From assembly GCF_905404315.1 (NCBI RefSeq), contig NC_066265.1, forward strand, positions 28,792,501 to 28,856,500: 64,000 nt of DNA. The letters run 5' to 3'. The first letter of the stretch is position 1. Each line of letters begins with the position of its first letter. The notes under the pieces were generated by a model. That model had not been told where the DNA came from, did not search any database, and saw only the letters and a list, made by a program, of their open reading frames with translations. The stretch is from Leptidea sinapis. Lineage: Eukaryota > Arthropoda > Insecta > Lepidoptera > Pieridae. Positions 40,629 through 53,115 of this stretch are shown here, one piece after another. The translations under genes were made by a program, and so were the position numbers.

Positions 40629-41324
40629 TTATATACTCACTATGTTATCTGTGGTTATAAACATATACATAAATAGATATGATTCGGTTTTAGCATCTAC
40701 AAATTAAACGTATTACTATTCTACGAAACAACGCCGGGTGAGGTTGTTATAGTCAGTAAACATAAATATGGAGCTCTCAAGACGATCCGAGCTATTCATC
40801 CCGGCCACACAGTGTATAAGATATGTTTCCGTTAATTAATTAGTTGGTACGAAGCCTCGCACGGCAGCCGCCGCGGTCGCTCCTCTCTTGGAAGTTTGGA
40901 AGTTCTCGAGCCAGCTATTATTTCTCGTGCTTGTTACATTAATTGATATTCCACAATCTGTCACTTCAACACTGTATATAAGTTTAGATGACCAAAATAT
41001 ATTAGATTTTCTTATAATTTAAAAATACTTTAAAGCATCTTTTATTCAATGGGATGAAAAAGGAGAAACTACTATGGGTCATCTGATCGTTAGTAACTAT
41101 CAACGCACATACCTACCATCATCTGTCGCAACACTGCAGAAGCGTTGCCGTCCATTAAGACAGGTGTACGCATTACCATAAGGAAAAATATGTTTTTTCA
41201 CTTACAGGCAAAATAAGCTGATTGAACAAGTTGCCATAAGCATCTTCGGTTAAAAGTTACGATAACCAACATTTTAAAATAGGACAGAAAACGCGACATC
41301 ATAAGTCATCGTAGAGGGACGAGA
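40629..41324. other. Unassigned stretch with CpG-rich patch at 40855-40925
   Basis: GCCTCGCACGGCAGCCGCCG and CGGTCGCTCC stand out as a promoter-like patch. The remainder is AT-rich, with a possible SINE scrap (ATGGGTCATCTGATCG) at about 41080. No coding block recognised. Confidence 0.3.
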
Positions 41325-41625
41325 ATACCACCAATATGATACCAACCTTCGAACGACACGCCACAAGTTAGGATATCATCCCCACCATCTGGATGTGTGG
41401 CGGTCCTCCACAGTGCGGTTTTCAAGGAACTTTCTGCCACGTCCTACAAAACTGTGCAGTGTTTCCAGGACGATACGATATGGGTACCTTCAAAAAAAGC
41501 GCGTAAACCTTCTTTAAAGGCCGGCAACGCTCCTGTGATTCCTCTGGTGTTGCAAGAGATTATGGGCGGCGGTGATCACTTAACAGATGACCCGTGCACT
41601 CGTTTGTCCTCCTATTCCATAAAAA
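41325..41625 (+). mobile_element. Jockey/CR1-like LINE 3' end
   Basis: ACGCCACAAGTTAGGATATC, ATCTGGATGTGTGGCGGTCC; translation includes FKELSATSYKT and FKK-type blocks and runs into the 3' UTR GGCCGGCAACGCTCCTGTGA, GGCGGCGGTGATCACTTAAC. 5'-truncated and frameshifted. Confidence 0.78.
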
Positions 41626-42755
41626 AAATATATGATAATGTCAATTTAGCTTAATCAAGCGTCACGTCAACGGCACAATGTACTTCATTAATGTTTCATT
41701 ACATTTCATTTTGATTATAGTTTTGTTTTTGTCAATTCGCTATTCAGTTCTCTATCCAAGTAAGAGAGATATCCGTCCGTGATGTTTTTGATGGTGACCA
41801 TCGTATTGACGACGAGATCTACTCGCAAAATCGACAACGATATATTCGGAATGATACGATAATACCCCGAATATATCGCGCACCCAACTCTAACAAAAGT
41901 TTGTATTCCATATCGTTTATCGTGACAACATCGTAACCATAGATTAATATTTCGATTTTTTTACGGTGTTAGAGTGAATGAATTATGATAATAATTAATT
42001 AACTTGAAAAACTAAATATTATCTGTGCTATGCCGCTGTTAAGTGTCAAAATTCAAAAAATAGTTTAGGCGCCATTTAGGCGCCGTTAGGATCATGCCAG
42101 ACTCTGCACCACCAATTTGCATCATTTACACAAAATGTTACTTACATTCAGAAATTATTTAATGAATATAATATGACCATTTAAAATTTAATAAATAATT
42201 CGAAACTTGCGTATAATAAAATGTAATAAAAAAATAACTCAACCCTTCTCGTCGACTTGTTATTTCTCAGGCGGCCATTTGCATTACTTTCTACGCATAA
42301 ACGATCAACGAAATGACTTAAATTACTTAGTAGTAAAAAATCCTGTTGAATAGTAAATCACATATAATTATTTTAATAATATTTATTAAGTATGTATATT
42401 GCATGTCAAATATATCTATACAACTTAAAACGATAATAGAAACGACAGCCTAGAAGGTGTGACGCGTGATTATTTGTCAAATTCGAATATTCGTCTCTGA
42501 CATTTTCAACAAAAAGTAGGGTTAGGACCGATAATATCGAAAAATGTTTCGTTAGTTCAATTATCGAATATCGATTTTAGGAGTAGGCACCCTGGATAGA
42601 ACGCGTAAAAAAGATCACTTCGTAGATTGGTTATACATGAACAAAACTTCCTTGAAAACGTTTACGAACGTGAAAGTGCTGGTGGCATACAATCAATTAT
42701 TACAAAGATTTTGTATCTAAGACAATATTATTTTAAAATAAACTTTTTTAAACGA
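41626..42755. other. Unassigned stretch with 12-bp palindrome
   Basis: CGATATATTCGG (41838-41849) and CCGAATATATCG (41867-41878) form a perfect hairpin. TTTAGGCGCCATTTAGGCGCC at 42062-42082 is a direct repeat. No gene recognised. Confidence 0.4.
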
Positions 42756-43090
42756 CTTCCAAAAGCAGGTTCTTAATTCAATTGGTATATTATTTTTATG
42801 TATTCATACCGATTACGCTGAGGTTTACAATCCGATTTACGTCATTCTTCTTAAGTTTGATGCGGAATAGTTAATAATATGTAATTTTAGTTTGTGTATG
42901 GTTTTTATAAGGGTTTTCATTTAGGTTGATTGTTTATTATTATTAACCCGTGTTATAAGTGGGTCTTACGTGGGGCTACCCGTCATTCGTAGCTAACACA
43001 CGTTCTTCACGATATTTCAATATCTCATAAGAACGTGAAATAGAGTTACTGTTTGAAATTTTTTTGGAAGTCAATTCCTTTTTTCCGTGT
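42756..43090. repeat. CGACTTC-type repeat, degraded copy
   Basis: TTTAAACGACTTCCAAAAGC...GGTTCTTAATTCAATT at the left and TTTTTTTGGAAGTCAATTCC at the right correspond to the ends of the repeat at 62694-63133. An internal hairpin CACGTTCTT / AAGAACGTG lies at 42999-43037. Confidence 0.5.
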
Positions 43091-43574
43091 CCTTGGGATA
43101 TATATATAGTTAGTGCAGGCGGCACCTTTCGTAGGTTCATAGATAGGGTCATAGCTACTTAGAAAAATTACTTTTTAATATATGACAATAAAATCCAACC
43201 AAATGTTATAGTTAACCTGATGTAATTTAGAAAAATTCTTCGTTATAGTTTACATAACATCAACCTATTACAGACACTGAAAAGTAAAAAAAAAACTACG
43301 TTTAAAAACGTATTAAATAACTTAATAAAGATTTAACTTAATACGCCTTGACCGACTTAAAACCTATTAATACACAGCACATACAAATAATAGTATTTTA
43401 TTAATATTTAAGGTATTGCATAAGCGGCGTATTAAAAGAAATCTTTATTAAGTTGTTTTATACTTTTTAGTATTTGAAGTCGATTTTTTTTTATTTTTAT
43501 TGTAAAATTATTTTTGGTCACACTCCTGTTTATGGTGGTCATAAAAATTTTGAAATACAACGAAGAAGGATCAC
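43091..43574. other. AT-rich stretch
   Basis: Nothing recognised. Confidence 0.4.
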
Positions 43575-43905
43575 GGGTATGACTAATAATTAATATTCCA
43601 TTAAATCATAAATATGGAAATGAGAGTCAAATTAAGTTTGAGTATGCTTGATTGTCGTCTTTGCCAACTTAAGTTTAATAGTATATTACGCACCTAGGGA
43701 GAAAAGTAAGTCATTCTCGTCCGCGGAATATGACAATTTTTTGATGACAATCGCGGGTGGCAATGTCCTACTTATCTCACGTGGTGCGTATACGATTTCT
43801 TTTTCCCACCTGGATGAAAAGGTAAACGAAGAATTTACTTTATCCTTTTTTTTCCTAGATATTAATTCATTGCATCGTCTTTCGTAAGTATTTCTATTTC
43901 ACAGG
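43575..43905 (+). repeat. Diverged repeat pair, copy 1
   Basis: TAATAATTAATATTCCATTAAA and GCTTGATTGTCGTCTTTGCC, then AAGTCATTCTCGTC and TTTCGTAAGTATT, correspond in order to 46150-46530. The 79-codon ORF at 43648-43887 is open but shares little protein similarity with the ORF in the other copy, so coding is unlikely. Confidence 0.45.
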
Positions 43906-45149
43906 AAGCAAATCGTTTGTAATAGCATGTCCTTCTTGCTCTAAACAACAACCATGAAGTGTCACGGGTATAACCTAGTATTTCTTATATTACATATAAC
44001 GTAAAAGCATTAAATTTTGCCTTTGAACAACCAGAAGGAGACCGGGCGTAAAATTAAGGAGTTACTTTGAAGGCAAAGCGAGTTTCCTACGAAGGTAATA
44101 CTTGTCGATAGACGCATGTTTTTGATGTACGCTTCACAGATATGAGATGACGAGATTGGAGACTTTGTTTACAACGAACAAATTACATTCCAAGTTGAAG
44201 GTGACATGATAAACAATATGCAACAAAGGCTTGTTAAGCAATGTGTGTAGAACACAAACCATGAGAAGACTTGTAAACATAATCTTACCTAAGAACCTAA
44301 TTTTACATAAAATAGGAAAATTTTTAAACATTTTTTAAATCAACATACGATATTAAAATATCGTACACTTATGTATTTTTGATTTTAGAAATGAGGCTAA
44401 TGTTAATGAAATAGTTTAATTTTAGAAATTATCTAAAGGGCCTAATTGGAATAAAATCTCAGTACCTATTGTTGTCGTAGGCGCTGCTCTTAATATTATA
44501 ACTTACAATATACAAGTAACCCCCTATAACGCGTTTTAAGACCTCGTAATTCGTAATAATAATAATAATAATAATTAATCCCAATTCCTTACAAGTATTA
44601 CCAATTGTTTGCCTAGTTTTACTATTTTATTAAGGTTTTTAATACACAAATTTAATAAAATAATTTAATTTTGTAATAACACAATTGACACACTTGCAAA
44701 GGTACACGAGGCTAATTATGAACGGTACAAATCATTATAAATAACAGAACAGAAATATGTCTAAGGGAAATACCCGTGTTATATGGCGGTAAAAAATCGC
44801 GTTATTATGAACAAGCGCTATAGAGAGATTATTGCATTACTACTACGCTAGTATATTGTGTATCAATGGTTCTTATTAGGTCATTGCAAAGCACCTTAAA
44901 GCGTGGCGAATATTTGGTAACATAATTGATTCGTAATGCAGTTGATTGTAATAACATTATAATAATCGTGTTTAATCGAATTTAAACAGGTTAATGCAAT
45001 GCAAACACAATTAATATAAACGTAGAGGGAGGCGGTAGCGGTGTCACAAGCTCACTTCACACGTAAACATCGGAGGCGCGAGGCAAGAGGCGCGACTTAC
45101 AACTTTGATTTTATTATCTGTGTGAAAACATATGATATTAAAAATTAAA
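43906..45149. other. AT-rich stretch, no gene
   Basis: An (AAT)n microsatellite at 44551-44574. No coding block recognised. Confidence 0.4.
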
Positions 45150-45570
45150 ATCAGTTTTTTTATGGAAAAGGAGGACAAATGAGCGTACGGGTCTCTTGTA
45201 ATACCGGAGGAATCCGAAGCGCGTTGCCGGCCTTTAAGGAAGGTGTACGCGCTTTTTTTGAAGGTACCCATGACGACATGACGGGATGATACGAATCATC
45301 CCGGAAACACCGCACAAGGAAGTTGATTACACAGTTCTGTAGTACGTGGAATGCTCCTTGAAAACCACACTGTAGAGGACCGCCACACATCCAGATGGTG
45401 GGGATGATATCCTAACTTGTGGCGTGACGTGCGAAGGTGGAATTCGGCGGCAGGAATCTGGTGAAACAGCTCTTCGGAACACTTCCCGTGATAAATGCGG
45501 TAGAAAACACACAATGCAGCGACGCGACGTCTCTTCGCAAACCCAGCCGTTAGTGCGAAACAATACAAAA
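45150..45570 (-). mobile_element. Jockey/CR1-like LINE 3' end
   Basis: Minus strand: CVFYRIYHGKCSEELFHQIP, AAEFHLRTSRHKLGYHPHHL and DVWRSSTV, then LCNQLPCAVFPG, the best-preserved copy of this C-terminus in the window. The 3' UTR runs to about 45150. 5'-truncated with a few indels. Confidence 0.85.
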
Positions 45571-46149
45571 ACATATCTGAGATTCCGAGGATGAGAGATG
45601 GTCTGCAGTTCGGGCTCCCGCTAATCCTCTGGAACTCCTGGTGCTAGAGTTGCTGTTGCCTCTCGGCGTTTGTAGAATGAAATATTATTTGAGTTACACC
45701 GAAAACTTTGATGCGATGCGATTAGGGCGTTGACCACTGATGGAGTATTATTTTAATATGCGTAATGCGATTTGCGTGCGACTCTGTTCGGTACTCAGTG
45801 ACAACGTTTGTCACTGGACGAGAGTCAATGGGCCTTAGATTAGCCAATCAGATGCCAATGCGTCTGTTGTCTATAGGTATCTCACTATCTTGTGTAAGAA
45901 CTGTCTGCACTATAGTTTGCCATAACAAAAAAATAACTCACCTAAACCATCCAAACTGGTTCTGCTCTGTGACGAACCTGCTCCCATGTATGTATCTACT
46001 TGGAAAATTAATATACATACTCACTATGTATTACGATTTGCATGAATCACTGCTGTAATCAATTAAAATAAAGAAAAATATACAACTAGATGTTGCGTAA
46101 TATTAATTAACAAAACCGTTTCAAAAGATTTTCAACATTGCATGGTAAA
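45571..46149. other. GC-mixed stretch, unassigned
   Basis: 45740-45990 is CpG-richer. A strong minus-strand donor (TTTAG|GTGAGTTATT) at about 45943 follows a frame reading RYIHGSRFVTEQNQFGWF. The plus strand has a 97-codon ORF (45765-46058). Neither is convincing. Confidence 0.3.
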
Positions 46150-46530
46150 TTAAACGATAATAATTAATATTCCATTAAACCTAAAATATGAACATGAGAC
46201 TTGAGCTTACTGAACTAAACATTTAAGAATGCGTGATTGTCACTTCGCCATCTGTTATTTAGATGGGTTGCTAAGTTCCCTAGACAATACTGAAATTTTA
46301 CTTTGGGAACGTACGACATTTCAAAACAACTTCAAAATATACTTTCATCTTTCTCTGCTACACTTGTTGTTGTAAACATTATCATTTTGTGTCGACTGAG
46401 AGTCTTGGAAGCCAGAACTTCGACCGCAAGTCCCAACATTCAACGTAGGAATGAGAAAGTCTTCCTCGTCTTTTCCTGTATTGATGTTCGTAAGTGCAAT
46501 AATAATTATATCTACACTTTACTTCGTGAT
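46150..46530 (+). repeat. Diverged repeat pair, copy 2
   Basis: AATAATTAATATTCCATTAAA, GCGTGATTGTCACTTCGCC, GAATGAGAAAGTCTTCCTCG, GTTCGTAAGTGC. Companion of 43575-43905. Confidence 0.45.
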
Positions 46531-46767
46531 ATTTCTTACATATAGTCACGTTTGCTGCCATTATTTCGATGATAGATATATTATGATGTTACAATATATA
46601 GCATGGCTTACTTGTGGCTTTGGTTTACTCTGCGGAACATGCTAAGGTATGGAGTGCGTTGAAGTCACAGTCGTGTGCAGCAGCGAGCAGAGCAAGCCAT
46701 ACAGAATAGTTTGTTAAATAGTAAAAAAGGACATAAAATCATGTTGAAGATGTCAAGGTTAATTAGA

Positions 46768-47019
46768 GGGTAACACATAAATACGTATTATTATTAATAG
46801 TTATTCAAATCTGACATGTCACCCTGTTAAAGCTTGTAATTAAGTCTAATCGCGTACACCTAATAGTTACACAAATAAATATGGTAACATTACAGGGTAA
46901 CACATAAATACGTATTATTATTAATAGTTATTCAAATCTGACATGTCACCCTGTTAAAGCTTGTAATTAAGTCTAATCGCGTACACCTAATAGTTACACA
47001 AATAAATATGGTAACATTA
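46768..47019 (+). repeat. Near-perfect 127-bp tandem duplication
   Basis: GGGTAACACATAAATACG... starts at 46768 and again at 46895. I read about 125 positions as identical between the two units, including the palindrome TACGTA and GACATGTC. Neither unit matches another repeat in the window. The identity implies a very recent event (or an assembly artefact). It ends 246 bp before the candidate exon at 47266. Confidence 0.92.
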
Positions 47020-47265
47020 TTAGTTTTGAATGTATACCAAGCATTAATAAAATTTATTTATTTATTCGTTAATAATACAGCGATACTATTAAAATGATTC
47101 TTGTTAATATGGCCGATAATATTAATATAAAAAAATATGATTTAACTAATATACAAAGAATAACTTATAGATATTTCTGTACGCAATGATTATTCTGAAG
47201 TTATTAGTAATTATTAATATTATTTATGACGAAGAAAGAACCTCTTTATTGTTTTTAAACTTTAG

Positions 47266-47428
47266 GTCAGTTATGCTGACGTCACAACTGTTGACTTGCT
47301 GGTGGATAATCTAAAGAAAACTGCTAGAGTACTTGATCACCTTCGTATATTCCACGAGCAACGTTACGACGTCCCAGAGAGCTCCGTACCGTACGGCAGC
47401 CCGAGCACGATTGGCTCGAGTGTCGCCG
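47266..47428 (+). CDS. Candidate internal coding exon, unknown protein
   Basis: The best host coding signal in the window. The acceptor TTATTGTTTTTAAACTTTAG is followed by 54 open codons plus one base and a donor GCCG|GTATGG (an alternative donor GCC|GTAATT lies 9 bases on). Codon use is balanced, with many purine-N-pyrimidine codons. The peptide looks real: an amphipathic stretch VDLLVDNLKKTARVLDHLRI then FHEQRYDVPESSVPYGSPST. GC content is far above that of the flanks and no repeat matches. I do not recognise the family. The opposite strand is open for about 43 codons but lacks a good acceptor. Confidence 0.5.
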
Positions 47429-50147
47429 GTATGGCCGTAATTTTTTAACAATAATTTCACATCACAATGTAATCAAATGATGATTTATGAACTAATTTAA
47501 ACTACTATTGCTTAACTAAATTATTCTCGTTTTTTTAATAGGTGTGTTGTATTTATTTGAGCCGATATTTATAATTTTACATTTTAGGCGTTTTCTATAC
47601 GGTTATATGCTTTCTGTGTCACATCTCCGGATATCGCAGTACAGTAACCAATCGCTAAACATCGGCATCATCCTGGTAACAACTAGTGTAGATTCTCGCT
47701 TAGCACAGATACCTAAGTGCAGTAGTTAGTAATATACAATTTAAATGCATAGTGGAGAGTTGAGCGCCGTCAGATGGGGCCGGACGCGAGCAAACGAGCC
47801 AGACTTTATATTCTGTTAACTTTTATTATATTCCGATACAGATATTTTATTACATTTATGAATATTTGAATTACATTTTTATATTTTTCCTTCCTCAAAC
47901 TTACTACTACTTTTATTTAAATGTATAATGTTTAACGAATATCGCTGTACATTTATGTTGTATTCGTTATGTGTTAAAAAACAATTTTAGAATTTACTTT
48001 TTTTTAAATAAAGATGACAAGGAAAAATAATAGTTACTAGCGTACCCGACAGACTGTTATCCTGTGCATGCGTCTTAAATTTTAAACTTTATTGAATAAG
48101 CTGTAACAGTTTGGACCATTGACGAATTTTTGAAGTGAAAACTTTTATAGAATCGTTTTGATTTGAAAGTCGATGAAACGAAAAAGCGAGACAGTAAAAA
48201 GAGACAGACACATAAATTCATAAGATTTAACGTGGGAGAAAATGAGATAGAAAGCATTATAGTGTTTTAGTACCAGGCAATCATAGTTAAAGAAGAGATT
48301 GCCTTATAAATGTCTCGAGTATACCTTAATATATTCTGACGTCATGCGCACGACGTATTACTACATAGAAACCAGGAGAACATAAATATAGTAGCGGTGA
48401 TAGTAATGTCTTTCATAGCGGTTGAAATCATGTGTCATCCAAGCAACACGTACCAGGACTTCATATGCAGTTTAGTGGTTCATGTACAATGCAGGTTTCA
48501 CTTTTGACATAAATACTTAATACGCACGAAATTTTTTTTATAAAATGAAATCAATGAACTATACAAATAAATTTTGAGGTTAGAATGTTTGTTAATCAAC
48601 CAAACAGACATATAGTAGAAGCTAATAAAAGCGTATTAATTAAAAAAAATATAGATATCAAAAAAATAAAATAATAGGTTAGGTTAAAAATGGTCAATTT
48701 GGCGTGAAATATAATGAAATACTCTAAATTTTAAATTAAACATTTAATTATGTGCAAAGCTAATATAAATTTGTATGAACTATATTGATAATTCAATATT
48801 TAAGAAATACAAAGCACACATGTTTATATACACAATACATGTCATATTAATGTATGAATTGTAACTTACTTTAGTACCCACGTGTTTATCAGATGATCTA
48901 TTTCAATAATATAATTAAGCTTCAAAATACATGAAAAGAAAAATGGTGTTTGCTATCCGTATCACTGCAATACAACTAATATAGGGACCGAGTGTCTAGA
49001 TTATCACGCCAAGAGAAAAGTGAAAGGTGCGCGAGAAATGATGCGCACCAAAAACGTTACTATGCCATTTGATGTGTAGGTTATACTCTCCGTATTTTAC
49101 TCATACCGGGCGCCTTATATGAAAATCGATTCTTAACGAGTAAACTCCAATCATGTACAAAAAATATTCACTTCAATATTGCACTATACGTATTTGCAAT
49201 ATGTATAGCTTCTGTATACACGTCAAAATCTCTTACACGCTAATTACAACATAATTCAAAATTTCAATTATTTCGCGATTTATTTTAACACAATAATAAC
49301 TCAAAATTTTGGGGAATCGAAACGTCTATTATCGGGACACACTGAAATTAAAATTAAATATTTTTCAACATTCGCCACGCGATCGCAGCGCTTACTGTCA
49401 GATCTAATTTAAAACATTACAAGATCAACAAGTATTTACAAATAAAAAAATAATTAATTAAACTTTTTCCAGTGGACCGCATTGTAACTCTAAGACATTC
49501 TCGAATTTACGGAAACACACACAAACAATTTCATCAATTTTTGTCAAGCCTTTCTAGTTCAGAAGTAGTTCAATTGTGAATCAAAAAAAAATCTAGGTCT
49601 AGCCATTTAGGAAGAGTTCAGTGACATACACATGCATAGAACAAATGTGTAAAATATAATTTTAAATCTAAATAGAGATGGGTGATTTAAATACGAAAAC
49701 TGAGCAAATAAAACCGAAGATCTGAAAGATAGTTCACAAGAGAGTTCTCAAAGAGGAAGTTCATCTTGACCTCCACTGGAGGAGAACGAGCGGTTATTTC
49801 TTACTGCAATAAGTTTTAATATTTAAAACTATTACAGGAATTTGATCTAGTAAGAAATTCTAGTCCTTATATTATTTTTTTAATATTTCTATTTTGCCCC
49901 ATCGCTAAGTCCTGAATGAAATCTTATAGATCAAGTTAAATTATTAAATTTAAAATGTAAATTACCTACTATCGTTTATCATAGTATATTATTTGGTTAT
50001 ATTACAGAACAAGGATGGATACCTTTTAGATTACATATTATAGTAATCGGTAATATTTTCTGAAGCAGTCAGCCCATACATGTGTATCCTAGACAACATA
50101 ACACAAAGAAACTGATCACGGCGTTCATGGCGAACTTCATATTAAAG
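47429..50147. other. Long AT-rich stretch, probable intron or intergenic
   Basis: Contains a CTAGC-head scrap at 48038 (CTAGCGTACCCGACAGACTG). I see no coding block and no strong repeat. If 47266-47428 is an exon, this would be intron. Confidence 0.4.
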
Positions 50148-50385
50148 TTCAAATACTTTTATTCGAAATAGAATATAAAATCACTTAATGAAAGTCAATA
50201 ACTACCAGCCATTCCAAAAGGTATGCCTCAGACCTGAGAAGAACGGGCGCAACAAACTCAGCGGGCTTCTTTATTTTTATAAAAATATGTTTTCAATGTA
50301 AAATCGTACAATAAAAATTATTATTCAATAGCCTGTGGGCGGTCGTTCAATTCCTAATCAGTGGTATCATTATAATATGCATTAT
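50148..50385 (-). mobile_element. Non-LTR retrotransposon 3' end (family A)
   Basis: Minus copy of 3680-3977: TACTTTTATTCGAAATAGAA, GAAGAACGGGCGCAACAAAC, GCCTGTGGGCGGTCGTTC, GGTATCATTATAA. A stop lies within the DTTDW region. Confidence 0.78.
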
Positions 50386-50489
50386 CATGTAGATATGGAT
50401 CTAAAGTAGCTAGTTTAGATTCATATCTATCTATCTACAATATTGTGGTCACACCAATAGCCGAACTTGAAATTTACACTACACTAACA

Positions 50490-50640
50490 ATATCAAATAT
50501 GTACTATGGGAACAAGATAACGATATATTTAATACAATTTACTTACTTATAAATAAATAAATACATATAAACATCCATAACTTCCGAGTCATGGATGCAT
50601 CCATCCAACAAGCATCCATATTCATCATTTAAATGATTAG
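50490..50640 (-). mobile_element. tRNA-derived SINE fragment
   Basis: GATAACGATATATTTAATAC, TAAACATCCATAACTTCCGA, CATATTCATCATTTAAATGA. A short repeat of GAGTCATGGATGCATCCATC marks a local duplication. Confidence 0.75.
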
Positions 50641-50849
50641 GTCAGGGTCACTAATCATTCGGCTATATAGCCGGAACATGTTGGTCATTGACAGTCATTT
50701 CATAATCATAATGCGCTGCACAAAACACGTTCCAGGAGAACTGGATGCTAAACGAAAAACAAAAGATGAAGAAATAAGAATATATAAATAAATAAATTAT
50801 AACTTTCACAATTCGCCCGTGGGCGTCACGAGCTATCTTGCCTAAAATC

Positions 50850-51275
50850 AGGCAGGCAAACGCAGGGCATTTGCCGCTCTTAATATACCAGCAGTTTTAG
50901 AGCCAAATGGCCGCGATGGCATGCGTCTTGATCGAATGACCCTGGTGGCTTGGGAATGGGGCAGGGCGCTGGTGTGGGACGTCGCCACGCTGGCTCCTTC
51001 TCACGTCCTATTTACCGTCAATTGGTGCTGGGGCTGCTGCTTCGACTGCCGAAGACAGCAAACGTCGTAAATACGTTGGTCACAGTGAGTCTTCTTTGTG
51101 CCGTTTGGTGTCAATACACTTGGTCCGTGGGGCCCAGAGGCTCGGAGAATGTACAAAGTACTATCTACACGGTAACCAATGGTAACACAAGCGCTTGCAG
51201 CTATTTCGGTCAGCGGATCAGCCTAGCTATCCAATGCGGAAATGCTCTGAAGATCTGCTTTACCTTTCTTAGATC
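50850..51275 (+). pseudogene. Retroelement C-terminal nuclease-like domain, decayed
   Basis: Across shifted frames one reads DRMTLVAWEWGRALVWDV, TLAPSHV, VNTLGPWGPEARR and FGQRISLAIQCGNA. From memory this resembles a C-terminal domain of invertebrate reverse-transcriptase proteins with the pattern DGMT..PW..GR.L.WD.T, ETLGPWG and QRISLAIQRGNA. At least three frame disruptions make it non-functional. The copy is not repeated in the window. Exact element class is unresolved. Confidence 0.6.
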
Positions 51276-51302
51276 TCTTATGATTACTAATAATATATAT
51301 TT

Positions 51303-51371
51303 GTTAACATAATATAAATACACTAAATATCCATGATTCGGAAATAAACATATATATATATATATATATAT
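51303..51371 (-). repeat. SINE scrap and TA microsatellite
   Basis: CTAAATATCCATGATTCGGA is the SINE middle, followed by about 22 bp of (TA)n. Confidence 0.7.
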
Positions 51372-51562
51372 GTAAGAGATTTCCACGTATATAGTCACTC
51401 ATCACGATATATCTGGAACCATTAGAGTTAAAGACTTGAAATTTGGTAGGAATATTCTTTTAACCGAGTAGAGATCAGCTAAGAACGGATTTTCCAAAAT
51501 TCCATCCACAAGAGTTGTTTTTTATTATGAACAGAACAACCTCTTTCGTGTCAGCTAGTTCA
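51372..51562 (-). repeat. CTAGCTGAC-type repeat, minus copy
   Basis: Reverse of 29251-29430: ACGATATATCTGGAACCATT, AATTTGGTAGGAATATTC, AGCTAAGAACGGATTTTCC, AACAGAACAACCTC, GTGTCAGCTAGTT. Confidence 0.72.
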
Positions 51563-52149
51563 TAATAATTATTATATTACGGTTACTCCTACCCATTAGC
51601 AGTCAGGATCATCAGCTACTGAACCATGACATGATCATATAATATAAGACAACCGTAATAATATTTCTAAATTGCGATCCAGATCTCCAAGCAATTCTAA
51701 AACTTATAAAACGGTGAAGTTTAATAGTGAAACATGAAAACGATTTAAAAACAATTTCATACAAGAATGATAATAATGTATAAAAAGCGTTTGGAATTCA
51801 GCCAGAGCTGGGAACAATGGATTCAAGGCGTTATTTTAAAATGTTTCCCGATCCGATATTTGCGAGGGTATCCAATATGATAGTGATCTAGATAATCGCT
51901 CCCGCCGGACTGCCGATACAATCCTGTTATTAAATAGTTTTACAATCGTTCGTAACACACGTACCAATTGTATCTCGCTTCTTATTAGAGCTTGAGACTT
52001 TGTATAAGCTAATTGACAAACGATGAATTTCTAAATTTAATTATAGAATGATCATCCATGAGCCGAACCTCATATTTGAATCCATATCCTGTGTTTGGCA
52101 TTTACATAATCGGTCTATGGAATGATCTCTTTTCCAATTCATCTGTGCC
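51563..52149. other. AT-rich stretch
   Basis: No gene; 52030-52149 may already be decayed LINE. Confidence 0.35.
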
Positions 52150-52460
52150 AACTCCAGGGCACTTTTACAGCCAAATCGATGTCAACTAACACTAATATTG
52201 AGGACAGCCGCAGATTACGTCAAAATGAAACATACCACCCGCATCAAGTTGACGTCTAGCATTCCACAACCGCGCGTTTTCAAGAAATTTCTCGCCTCAC
52301 ACAGCCACTTTGTGGAATCAATTGCCGGCTGCTGTTTACCCGAACTGATACGACTTAGGACCTACCTTACCTTAGATACCGGCAACGCATCTTGGTGTTG
52401 CAGATGCATCCCTTTGCCTCTTGCCCGTTTGCCTCCTCTGATAAAAAAAATCTTGGTGAC
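52150..52460 (+). mobile_element. Jockey/CR1-like LINE 3' fragment
   Basis: RTAADYVKMKHTTRI then a frameshifted FSRNFSPHTATLWNQLPAAV (the TALWN.LP..V motif of LINE C-termini) and a tail TTTGCCTCTTGCCCGTTTGC. Strongly decayed. Confidence 0.65.
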
Positions 52461-53115
52461 TTTAACAGGCGTCTTTTTATTATTATGTGTAACAGACAGC
52501 CCCCTATGCTGAGGTTGCTTAGAGGGAGACAAAGCAGCAACCAATGTTCTGTTAGAGTGCAGAGAGGTGGTAAACTATAGGGCATCGCACCTGGGTTCAC
52601 CAGGAGGTCTTCCTCTGCGACAACGTCAAGAAATTAGGTGGCATCCTAACTGATTGGAGGAGCTTGCGTTTATGACCTTAAGTTGCCGAAACCGCTCGTA
52701 TGAAGAAGAATAATATGGGATGATGGATTTTTAGAGGAAGAACCAATTAACTTACATTATATAAACTCTTATTTTGTAAGTATACATAAAATGTGATAAA
52801 ATAATAAATTTGAAATAATATAAAAATATAGAGGTTCCAGATAAGTAATCACCAACATCTTATATACTTTATACCTTCTCCGAAACACGCTGCATCTTAC
52901 AGTATAAGTATTACTCTGATCAGTTCAGTTGTTTTCACATATAATCGAAGGAAAAACCGGCTCTACATTTATTAGTATAGATTTTAATTCAACGCCGAAA
53001 ATCACACCATGTCCACGCATTCAATACGCTATGGGTGTACTACCCCTAAAAGTCAGAGTACCGCATTAATTAATTTGCTTATAGTACCAAATATTCACTT
53101 AAATATGTATTTATA
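52461..53115. other. Mixed stretch
   Basis: 52510-52650 GC-richer, perhaps LINE tail; the rest AT-rich. No gene. Confidence 0.3.
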
